Assembly: GCA_934755305.1 (NCBI GenBank)
Contig: CAKVLD010000093.1
Span: forward strand, 1 to 8,848
DNA from: an uncultured Clostridium sp.
Lineage (GTDB): Bacteria > Bacillota > Clostridia > Clostridiales > Clostridiaceae
Direction: 5' to 3'
DNA length: 8,848 nucleotides
Shown here in pieces: positions 1-5,514 of the stretch. Both the position numbers and the translations under genes were made by a program. Position 1 is the first letter of the stretch. Every line of letters begins with the position of its first letter. Below the pieces are notes generated by a model, which saw only the letters and a list, made by a program, of their open reading frames with translations, did no database searches and was not told the origin of the DNA.

Positions 1-90
1 TTTAATAATAGTGGTTTATTAAGTATACCCTTTTTTAAAAAAATACTTTTAAAAAATTTTAATTATTTTGAATAACTGGTCTTTACGTTA

Positions 91-121
91 TAAAAAGCGT
101 TTATGAAAAATCATAAACGCT
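91..121 (-). terminator. Intrinsic terminator after yajC
   Basis: Bases 96-106 and 111-121 form a perfect 11-bp inverted repeat (AGCGTTTATGA on each arm) around a 4-nt loop. Read on the minus strand the stem is followed by TTTTTA. It starts 7 nt beyond the yajC stop codon, so it closes the ruvA-to-yajC operon. The stem has GC pairs near its base and a T run directly after it, the standard rho-independent layout. It implies that whatever follows yajC to the left of the window is transcribed separately. Confidence 0.88.
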
Positions 122-128
122 ACCTATA

Positions 129-392
129 CTATTTTTCAATTTTATTAGCTATTGCATTTTTACTAAATCTTAATCTAGTTCTATCTGGTCCTGATTCTAA
201 AACCATATTTTCTTCATCTAATGAAATGATTTTTCCTATTACTCCGCCTCTAGTCATTACTTGGTCGTTCACCTTAAGTGCTGATAACATAGCATCGTAT
301 TTTTTTCTTCTTTTTCTTTCAGGTAATAATATCATTGCATAAAAAACACATAATATTAATATCATTGGTAATAATTGTATAAACGTCTGCAT
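129..392 (-). CDS. yajC: YajC, preprotein translocase accessory subunit
   Basis: Small single-pass membrane protein of 87 residues that associates with SecDF in the Sec protein-export machinery. A hydrophobic helix spans about residues 5-23 and is followed by a strongly basic stretch (PERKRRKK), placing the soluble part in the cytoplasm. The conserved YajC segment around residues 40-58 is visible, with GGVIGKI as its core, and then a short beta-rich tail. Length is typical for the family. The ATG at 392 has an upstream GAAGGTAGGG ribosome-binding site. It is the last gene of the operon and follows tgt, as in many bacteria. In many genomes secD and secF come next, but here a terminator follows immediately. 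Confidence 0.94.
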   Translation of the reverse strand: MQTFIQLLPMILILCVFYAMILLPERKRRKKYDAMLSALKVNDQVMTRGGVIGKIISLDEENMVLESGPDRTRLRFSKNAIANKIEK

Positions 393-412
393 TTAATAAC
401 CCTACCTTCTTT

Positions 413-448
413 TACTTTTTAATAAATATTTATATTTATTAAAAAGTA
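413..448. repeat. AT-only hairpin between tgt and yajC
   Basis: Bases 413-427 and 434-448 are perfect 15-bp complementary arms around a 6-nt loop. The arms contain a single G-C pair each, the rest is A-T. On the minus strand the yajC ribosome-binding site begins only a few bases after the stem, and no T run follows, so this is unlikely to be a simple terminator. It could be a processing or stabilising stem in the operon mRNA, or it could modulate yajC translation. The pairing is seen directly; any role is inference. Confidence 0.6.
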
Positions 449-479
449 GTTTACATTATTTATTATCTTATTGTCAATA

Positions 480-1619
480 CTAAGCTTTCCCATTCCATTC
501 TTCAAGCCTTTTAGCTTTAAATTCCGCAAAATACCCACCATCTATAGCATCTCTTATATCTTCCATAAGCTTGTTATAGAAGTAAAGGTTATGTAATACA
601 CATAATCTCATTGCTAGCATTTCTTTAGCTTTAAATAAGTGTCTTATATAAGCTCTTGTATAATGCTTACAAGCAGGACATTGACAACCTTCATCAATTG
701 GTTTTGCATCCAATTCAAATTTTGAATTCATTAAATTTATTTTACCATCTTTAGTGAAAACTTGACCATGTCTTCCGTTTCTAGCTGGTAATACACAATC
801 AAAGAAATCAACTCCTCTTTCAACTGCTTCTAATATGTTAGTTGGTGTTCCAACACCCATTAAATATATTGGTTTATCCTCTGGTAAATGAGGCACAACA
901 GCATCTATAACTCTATACATATCTTCATGGCTTTCACCTACTGCTAAGCCACCAATAGCATAACCATCTAGATCCATTTTAGTTATAGTCTTTGCGTGCT
1001 CTATTCTTATATCTTCATAAGTTCCACCTTGGTTAATACCAAATAACATTTGTTCCTTATTTATTGTTTCAGGTAATGAATTTAGTCTATCCATTTCCTT
1101 TTTACATCTTTCAAGCCATCTTGTTGTTCTTGCTACTGAATTTATAACATATTCTCGTGTAGATGGATTTGGAATACACTCATCAAAAGCCATAGCTATT
1201 GTTGAAGCTAAATTACTTTGTATTTGCATTGATTCTTCTGGTCCCATAAATATTCTTTTACCATCAATATGTGAGTTAAAGTAAACTCCTTCTTCTTTTA
1301 TCTTTCTTATTCCTGAAAGAGAAAATACTTGGAATCCACCTGAATCTGTTAGAATTGGTCTATCCCAATTCATAAATTGGTGTAGCCCCCCCATTTTATA
1401 AACAACCTTATCTGAAGGCCTTAAATGTAAATGATATGTATTTGATAATTCAACTTGACATCCTATTTCTTTTAAATCCATTGATGATACAGCACCTTTA
1501 ATAGCTGCAAGTGTACCAACATTCATAAACACTGGCGTTTGAATAGTTCCATGAGGAGTTACAAATTCTCCTCTTCTAGCTTTTCCATCTTTTTTAAGTA
1601 AAGTATATCTTTTTGACAA
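480..1619 (-). CDS. tgt: tRNA-guanine transglycosylase
   Basis: Exchanges guanine-34 of GU(N)-anticodon tRNAs (Asp, Asn, His, Tyr) for the queuine precursor preQ1, the step before QueA. The protein has 379 residues, normal for bacterial Tgt, and forms a TIM barrel with a zinc site. Visible landmarks are DSGGFQVF at 92-99 (D92 the conserved active-site Asp), GINQGG at 194-199, GGLAVGE at 223-229, and DCVLPARNGRHG from 274, where D274 matches the covalent nucleophile. The zinc ligands are C312, C314, C317 and H343. The start is TTG at 1619: an AAGGAG site lies 9 nt upstream and the N-terminus aligns with the family (KKDGKARRGEF). That ribosome-binding site begins 2 nt after the queA stop, and the genes are 18 nt apart, so translation is probably coupled. 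Confidence 0.97.
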   Translation of the reverse strand: MSKRYTLLKKDGKARRGEFVTPHGTIQTPVFMNVGTLAAIKGAVSSMDLKEIGCQVELSNTYHLHLRPSDKVVYKMGGLHQFMNWDRPILTDSGGFQVFSLSGIRKIKEEGVYFNSHIDGKRIFMGPEESMQIQSNLASTIAMAFDECIPNPSTREYVINSVARTTRWLERCKKEMDRLNSLPETINKEQMLFGINQGGTYEDIRIEHAKTITKMDLDGYAIGGLAVGESHEDMYRVIDAVVPHLPEDKPIYLMGVGTPTNILEAVERGVDFFDCVLPARNGRHGQVFTKDGKINLMNSKFELDAKPIDEGCQCPACKHYTRAYIRHLFKAKEMLAMRLCVLHNLYFYNKLMEDIRDAIDGGYFAEFKAKRLEEWNGKA

Positions 1620-1637
1620 ACTTTTTTCACTCCTTAA

Positions 1638-2663
1638 TTATTTTATAAACATTGCATCTCCAAAAGAGAAGAATCTATATTTTTCTTTTACAGCTTCATT
1701 ATAAGCTGCTAATACATGCTCTCTTCCTGCTAAAGTTGATACTAGCATAATAAGAGTTGATTCAGGTAAGTGGAAATTAGTAATTAGGTTATCTATAATT
1801 TTAAATTTATAACCTGGATAAATAAATATATTTGTCCATCCACTTTGAGCTTTTACAAGTCCACTTTCATCTGCAATAGTTTCTAATGTTCTAGTAGAAG
1901 TAGTCCCAACAGATATTACTCTATTTCCTCTTCTCTTAGTTTCATTAATAATATCTGCATTTTCTTCATTTAAAATGTAAAACTCTGAATGCATATCATG
2001 ATTTTCTATAGTTTCCACCTTTACTGGTCTAAAAGTACCTAAACCCACGTGTAAAGTTACATATGCTAAGTTTATACCTTTATCTTTAATTTTTTGTAAT
2101 AACTCTTTTGTAAAATGTAATCCTGCTGTTGGTGCTGCAGCTGAACCTTCCTCTTTAGAATAGACTGTTTGATATCTTTCTCTATCTTCTAATCTTTCAT
2201 GAATATATGGTGGAAGTGGCATCTCTCCAAGAGAATCTAGCACTTGTTCAAATATTCCTTCATAAGTGAATTCAATTATTCTATTACCATTTTCTAGAAC
2301 TTCAATTACTTCTGCTATAAGTTTTCCTTCACCAAAAGTAAATCTTCTACCTGGTTTTGCACTTTTACCCGGCTTCGCTAAACACTCCCATTTATCTCCT
2401 TCCACTCTCTTCAATAAAAGGAATTCTATCTTTCCACCAGTATGTTCTTTTTCACCTATTAACCTAGCAGGCATAACTCTAGTATTATTAAGAACCAAAG
2501 TATCTCCTTTTTCTAGATAATCTATAATATCATAAAATTTCTTGTGTTCTATTTCTCCTGTATTTCTATCTAAAACCATTAATCTTGATTGATCTCTTTT
2601 TTCTAGAGGATGTTGTGCTATAAGTTCCTCTGGTAAATAGAAATCAAAATCTGTTACCTTCAT
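1638..2663 (-). CDS. queA: S-adenosylmethionine:tRNA ribosyltransferase-isomerase
   Basis: Transfers and isomerises the ribosyl part of S-adenosylmethionine onto preQ1 in tRNA, giving epoxyqueuosine; it acts directly after Tgt, the next gene in the operon. The protein has 341 residues, the usual QueA length. Family segments include the N-terminal LPEELIAQHP at 10-19, LVLNNTRVMPARL at 56-68, AAPTAGLHFT at 176-185, HVGLGTFRPV at 205-214, SVGTTSTRTLE at 251-261 and the NFHLPESTL block near 296. I start at the ATG at 2663, which has AGGAG 8 nt upstream and gives the canonical MKVTDFDFYLP. A longer reading frame begins at GTG 2672, but that codon lies inside the ribosome-binding site. There is a 56-nt gap to ruvB with no terminator visible. 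Confidence 0.97.
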   Translation of the reverse strand: MKVTDFDFYLPEELIAQHPLEKRDQSRLMVLDRNTGEIEHKKFYDIIDYLEKGDTLVLNNTRVMPARLIGEKEHTGGKIEFLLLKRVEGDKWECLAKPGKSAKPGRRFTFGEGKLIAEVIEVLENGNRIIEFTYEGIFEQVLDSLGEMPLPPYIHERLEDRERYQTVYSKEEGSAAAPTAGLHFTKELLQKIKDKGINLAYVTLHVGLGTFRPVKVETIENHDMHSEFYILNEENADIINETKRRGNRVISVGTTSTRTLETIADESGLVKAQSGWTNIFIYPGYKFKIIDNLITNFHLPESTLIMLVSTLAGREHVLAAYNEAVKEKYRFFSFGDAMFIK

Positions 2664-2719
2664 TAAAAACACTCCTATCTAAAGCCACATAATAACTTAT
2701 CTTTTGGTTTATTTTAAAA

Positions 2720-3748
2720 TTAAAAGAAACTTTTTTGCTCTCCTTTAATTTTTCTTTTCTTTATATCTTTACCTAAATGCTTATAGGCCTTTTCTGTAGC
2801 CATTCTACCTCTTGGAGTTCTAATTATATACCCTCCTTGAAGTAAATAAGGCTCATAAACATCTTCTAAAGTTCCAAGTTCTTCTCCTATAAAATAAGAA
2901 AGAGTTTCTATTCCTACAGGGCCTCCCCCAAAATTATCTATTATAGCTTCTAAAATTTTATTATCTACTCTATCAAAACCTTTATCATCAACTTCTAATA
3001 ATTCCAAAGCTGCTTTTGCTTCTTTTAAACTTATTAAATTATCAGAGTAAACTTCCGAATAATCTCTAACTCTTTTTAAAAGTCTATTAGCTATTCTAGG
3101 TGTTCCCCTAGACCTTCTAGCAATTTCTATAGCTCCTTCTTCTGTTATTGTACACCCAAGCACTATAGCACTTCTTATAATTATTTCCTTCAACTGCTCT
3201 ACAGTATAATATTCCATAGCACACATTACACCAAATCTATCTCTAAGTGGTGCTGTAAGCATTCCTATTCTAGTTGTAGCTCCTATTAATGTAAATGGGG
3301 GTAAATCTAATCTTATAGATTTTGCTGCAGCCCCCTTACCTATTACTATATCTAATGCATAATCTTCCATAGCAGGATAAAGTATTTCTTCTACACTTCT
3401 ATTTAACCTATGTATTTCATCTATAAATAGGACATCATTTTCTTTTAAAGAAGTTAAAATAGCTGCTAAGTCTCCTGCTCTTTCTATAGCCGGTCCTGAA
3501 GTTATCTTTAAATCCCCCATCATTTCCTTGGAAATAATATTAGCTAAAGTCGTTTTACCAAGACCAGGTGGCCCGTATAAAAGAACATGATCTAAAGCTT
3601 CTCCTCTTTTTTGGGCCGCTTTTATAAATATATCTAACTTTTCTTTAACTTTATCTTGTCCTATATATTCATTAATCTTTTGAGGTCTTAAACTTAATTC
3701 TCCATTAGAATCTTCCTCTAATACCTTAGAAGTTATGATTCTTTCCAT
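2720..3748 (-). CDS. ruvB: Holliday junction branch-migration ATPase RuvB
   Basis: Hexameric AAA+ motor that, together with RuvA, drives branch migration of Holliday junctions in recombinational repair. The protein has 342 residues, normal length. Walker A is GPPGLGKTT at 59-67, Walker B with the DEIH box is LFIDEIH at 107-113, sensor 1 is GATTR at 156-160, the arginine-finger region APLRDRFG is at 166-173, and sensor 2 is RGTPRIANRLL at 214-224. The C-terminal winged helix covers about 262-325 and carries the conserved RTPRGR DNA-contact motif at 310-315. The ATG at 3748 follows an AAGGAGG site whose first bases overlap the ruvA TAA stop, only 16 nt away. All catalytic motifs are intact. Confidence 0.98.
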   Translation of the reverse strand: MERIITSKVLEEDSNGELSLRPQKINEYIGQDKVKEKLDIFIKAAQKRGEALDHVLLYGPPGLGKTTLANIISKEMMGDLKITSGPAIERAGDLAAILTSLKENDVLFIDEIHRLNRSVEEILYPAMEDYALDIVIGKGAAAKSIRLDLPPFTLIGATTRIGMLTAPLRDRFGVMCAMEYYTVEQLKEIIIRSAIVLGCTITEEGAIEIARRSRGTPRIANRLLKRVRDYSEVYSDNLISLKEAKAALELLEVDDKGFDRVDNKILEAIIDNFGGGPVGIETLSYFIGEELGTLEDVYEPYLLQGGYIIRTPRGRMATEKAYKHLGKDIKKRKIKGEQKSFF

Positions 3749-3764
3749 AATATAATTAACCTCC

Positions 3765-4373
3765 TTATCCCATTAATACTCTTAAACACTCTTTAATTAT
3801 GTTTTCTACACTTTCTTCTTTATTAACTTTCTTTAGAGCAAGTTCTGCTTCTTTTTCAGAATAGCCTAAAGCAAGTAAAGCTCCTAGAGCCTCATTCATT
3901 GATTCTACATAATTAGTATCTTCTATTTGTGCAAAGTTTCCATTTTCATCACTTTGAGTAATCATATTTTCTTTCTTCAACTTATCTTTAAGTTCTAGAA
4001 TAATTCTTCCTGCTGTCTTCTTACCTATACCAGGAGCTCTACAAATATGTTTTTCATCTCCCATGACTATAGCATATTTTAAAGTATTCACTCTACTTAT
4101 TGATAATAAAGATAATGCTGCTTTTGCTCCTACTCCATTTATTGATAATAAAAGCTTAAACATTGTAAGTTCTTCTTTTGATTCAAAACCATATAACCCT
4201 ATAAAATCTTCTCTTACTATTTGTTCTAAATAAAGCATTACATCTTCACCTGACTTAGGCATTGATGCCATTGTAGCTCCTGAAGTAAAAATTTTATATC
4301 CTATGTTATTATTTTCTACTATTACATAATCATTATTTATTCCTATATATTTACCTTTTATATATTCGTACAT
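3765..4373 (-). CDS. ruvA: Holliday junction DNA-binding protein RuvA
   Basis: Binds the four-way Holliday junction as a tetramer and loads RuvB. With the ATG at 4373 the protein has 202 residues, the usual size. Domain I (about 1-63) is the OB fold beginning MYEYIKG; domain II contains two helix-hairpin-helix motifs, INGVGAKAALSLLS (78-91) and APGIGKKTAGRIILELKDK (113-131); a linker leads to domain III (about 155-200), the RuvB-contact domain. The reading frame stays open to an ATG at 4436, but that one has no ribosome-binding site, its extra 21 residues do not match the family, and it overlaps the promoter; 4373 has GGAGG 5 nt upstream. ruvC is not directly upstream here. This is the first gene of the operon. 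Confidence 0.96.
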   Translation of the reverse strand: MYEYIKGKYIGINNDYVIVENNNIGYKIFTSGATMASMPKSGEDVMLYLEQIVREDFIGLYGFESKEELTMFKLLLSINGVGAKAALSLLSISRVNTLKYAIVMGDEKHICRAPGIGKKTAGRIILELKDKLKKENMITQSDENGNFAQIEDTNYVESMNEALGALLALGYSEKEAELALKKVNKEESVENIIKECLRVLMG

Positions 4374-4396
4374 TCTAGCCTCCAAATAATAAAACT

Positions 4397-4408
4397 GAAA
4401 GTATGTTC
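4397..4408. promoter_or_regulatory. Possible LexA (SOS) box in ruvA leader
   Basis: The sequence GAAAGTATGTTC matches the core GAAC-N4-GTTC of the Firmicutes LexA operator at 7 of 8 defined bases. It lies a short way downstream of the predicted ruvA -10, a position where a repressor would block transcription. ruvAB is a known SOS operon in Bacillus subtilis, which makes the match more credible. One half-site is imperfect and the outer bases do not match the Bacillus C...G flanks, so it is a candidate only. Confidence 0.42.
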
Positions 4409-4426
4409 TCATTAAATCCTTATTAT

Positions 4427-4455
4427 ACTTTATCATTTAACTATAAATCTTTCAA
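4427..4455 (-). promoter_or_regulatory. Predicted ruvA operon promoter
   Basis: On the minus strand a TTGAAA box (4450-4455) is followed, after exactly 17 nt, by TAAAGT (4427-4432), with TGA directly before it (extended -10 pattern). A consensus TATAAT overlaps at 4422-4427 but has no good -35 at the correct distance. Transcription would start near 4415-4420, about 45 nt before the ruvA start codon. This would serve ruvA through yajC, since no other convincing promoter or terminator lies between those genes. Confidence 0.55.
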
Positions 4456-4470
4456 CTAAATATAATTTAC

Positions 4471-4484
4471 ATATACCGGTATAT
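4471..4484. promoter_or_regulatory. 14-bp perfect palindrome upstream of ruvA promoter
   Basis: ATATACCGGTATAT reads the same on both strands. It lies 15 bp upstream of the proposed ruvA -35 box and 36 bp beyond the terminator of the preceding gene. Its CCGG centre stands out in very AT-rich intergenic DNA. It may bind a dimeric regulator; I do not recognise the motif, and it does not fit LexA. Confidence 0.35.
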
Positions 4485-4520
4485 TTTGTTTCTTAAATTC
4501 ATTACTCTATTCTAAAAACA

Positions 4521-4580
4521 TAAAAACAAAACCGAGAGAGACTTTATTTTTCTTAATTAATAAACTACTCTAACGGTTTT
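4521..4580 (-). terminator. Likely intrinsic terminator of the BofC-like gene
   Basis: The arms AAAACCG (4528-4534) and CGGTTTT (4574-4580) are complementary, and after a 2-nt bulge the stem continues with four further pairs (AGAG with CTCT). Read on the minus strand the hairpin ends in CGGTTTTGTTTTTATG, a good T-rich tail. The loop is unusually long at about 29 nt, and the stem starts 33 nt after the stop codon at 4614. It separates the upstream gene from the ruvA operon. Confidence 0.6.
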
Positions 4581-4613
4581 ATACAAAATTCCATATAACA
4601 TTTTCTTATAATA

Positions 4614-5198
4614 TTACGAGATAAGCTCAGAAACTTTATCTTCTGCCTCTTCTTTAGTATTATATTTAAATTCTAATCTCTCTATCATTTCTTGGTCACT
4701 TTTAGGTAAATCCTTAACTTTTTTTCTATCTACATAAATATCAGTTTGAGGATTTATTATAGTTAGATTTCCTTCATCATCACTTTCAAAAATAGATAAA
4801 AATCCATCTGTTTCTCTTATATAATATTTGTTTGGCTCAACACTATTTTTAGCATCTCTTTTATATGAAATCTCATTCTTAGTTGAATACTCTATTTCAT
4901 AGCCTTTTTTAGCTAAAACTTCACTTAATTTTTCTTCTGTTATATCCCCTTCAATGTTTAATTTTGATTTTAAATCCTTTAGCGTACTTTCCTCTTCTTT
5001 TGTATCATCTTTAAATAAAGATATTTTTATATTATCAGCTAATATGTTTGTTTTATCTGTAGACATAGTAGCTTGATTACTTTCTTCACCTTCTGTCGAT
5101 TTATTATTTAAATAATTATCAAATACCAAAAAGCTTATAGTAAATACAACTGTTAAAATAATCACGCCAACTAGAATAACTTTTTTACTCTTACTCAT
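4614..5198 (-). CDS. Membrane-anchored protein with BofC-like C-terminal domain
   Basis: A protein of 194 residues with a short basic N-terminus (MSKSKK), one hydrophobic helix at about 7-26, and a hydrophilic, acidic rest, so probably anchored with the bulk outside the cytoplasm. Residues about 32-50 look like a disordered linker rich in Ser, Thr and Glu. The stretch from about 122 onward (NKYYIRETDGFLSIF, then TDIYV and LPKSDQEMIERLEF) resembles the C-terminal domain of BofC, which in Bacillus acts in forespore control of sigma-K processing; clostridial homologues often sit near ruvC/ruvA. This assignment rests on remembered pattern similarity only. The ATG at 5198 has GGGAG 8 nt upstream; the longer GTG start at 5207 overlaps that site. 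Own promoter and terminator candidates flank it. Confidence 0.62.
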   Translation of the reverse strand: MSKSKKVILVGVIILTVVFTISFLVFDNYLNNKSTEGEESNQATMSTDKTNILADNIKISLFKDDTKEEESTLKDLKSKLNIEGDITEEKLSEVLAKKGYEIEYSTKNEISYKRDAKNSVEPNKYYIRETDGFLSIFESDDEGNLTIINPQTDIYVDRKKVKDLPKSDQEMIERLEFKYNTKEEAEDKVSELIS

Positions 5199-5240
5199 AT
5201 CTATCACTCCCTAACTGAATTTTTGACAGATATTCTACAT

Positions 5241-5269
5241 TTTATACAAACAAGAGTACATATTCTTAA
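5241..5269 (-). promoter_or_regulatory. Weak promoter candidate for the BofC-like gene
   Basis: On the minus strand TTAAGA (5264-5269) and TATAAA (5241-5246) are separated by 17 nt, each matching four or five of six sigma-A consensus bases. It lies about 40 nt upstream of the ATG at 5198. If the protein is sporulation-linked, a different sigma factor could be used, and I see no clear match for one. Confidence 0.35.
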
Positions 5270-5283
5270 ACCAACTCAAAATA

Positions 5284-5477
5284 AAGTTATTGCATTAAAT
5301 AAATATAAAAATATTTACATCATATGTATCGAAAAAATATATATTTTTTCAATGCATATGATGTAAATGCTAGATTAATATCATCCCTAAAACAACATGC
5401 TCCCTTCTAAGTATCAAGTTTTTATTAATTTATTTATCTACCTAAAAAGGAGCATATCACTTTTAATGCAACAACTT
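5284..5477 (-). other. Structured 194-nt block with complementary ends
   Basis: This fills most of the 316-nt gap between the pectate lyase and BofC-like genes. The ends, AAGTTATTGCATTAAA (5284-5299) and its complement (5462-5477), match at 15 of 16 positions. Inside are two hairpins: arms 5397-5413 with 5439-5455 (17 pairs, 25-nt loop), and a 56-nt near-perfect palindrome at 5313-5368. Within these stems the mismatches at 5289/5472, 5330/5351, 5404/5448, 5407/5445 and 5410/5442 are all A-C on the plus strand and therefore U-G on minus-strand RNA; only 5327/5354 goes the other way. This bias suggests that the folded molecule is minus-strand RNA, either the 3' untranslated region of the pectate lyase mRNA or a separate small RNA. 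The terminal inverted repeats also fit a miniature mobile element, but no exact target duplication is visible. I do not recognise a known family. Confidence 0.5.
5313..5368 (-). terminator. Long hairpin, possible pectate lyase terminator
   Basis: The outer 14 bp (5313-5326 with 5355-5368) pair perfectly, and pairing then continues almost to the centre, with an A/T-rich inner stem of about ten pairs; only two positions are not Watson-Crick. On the minus strand the stem is followed by ATTTTTATATTTATTT. It lies 146 nt beyond the pectate lyase stop codon and is the only candidate there with a T-rich tail. The tail is interrupted and the stem is GC-poor, so termination is plausible rather than certain. 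It is part of the larger structured block. Confidence 0.45.
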
Positions 5478-5514
5478 CACATTCAAATATACTTTTTTAA
5501 CTTATAAATACTAT

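Noticed and set aside
22..27. A minus-strand TATACT that could be a -10 for a gene left of the window.
   Set aside because: There is no acceptable -35 at 16-18 nt and the putative gene is not in the window.
103..342. Plus-strand reading frame opposite yajC.
   Set aside because: It lies antisense to a clear yajC gene, starts inside the terminator stem and has no family features.
2266..2520. Plus-strand reading frame opposite queA.
   Set aside because: It is the complement of conserved queA coding sequence with no ribosome-binding site or recognisable domain.
2664..2672. GTG start for queA three codons upstream of the chosen ATG; the same pattern occurs for the BofC-like gene at 5199-5207.
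   Set aside because: In both cases the GTG overlaps the AGGAG-type site that correctly serves the downstream ATG.
4374..4436. N-terminal extension of RuvA to the ATG at 4436.
   Set aside because: There is no ribosome-binding site, it overlaps the promoter, and RuvA proteins begin at the MYEYIKG equivalent.
5397..5507. A 36-codon plus-strand reading frame inside the structured block.
   Set aside because: It has no ribosome-binding site, its product resembles nothing I know, and its start and much of its length are explained by the hairpin arms.
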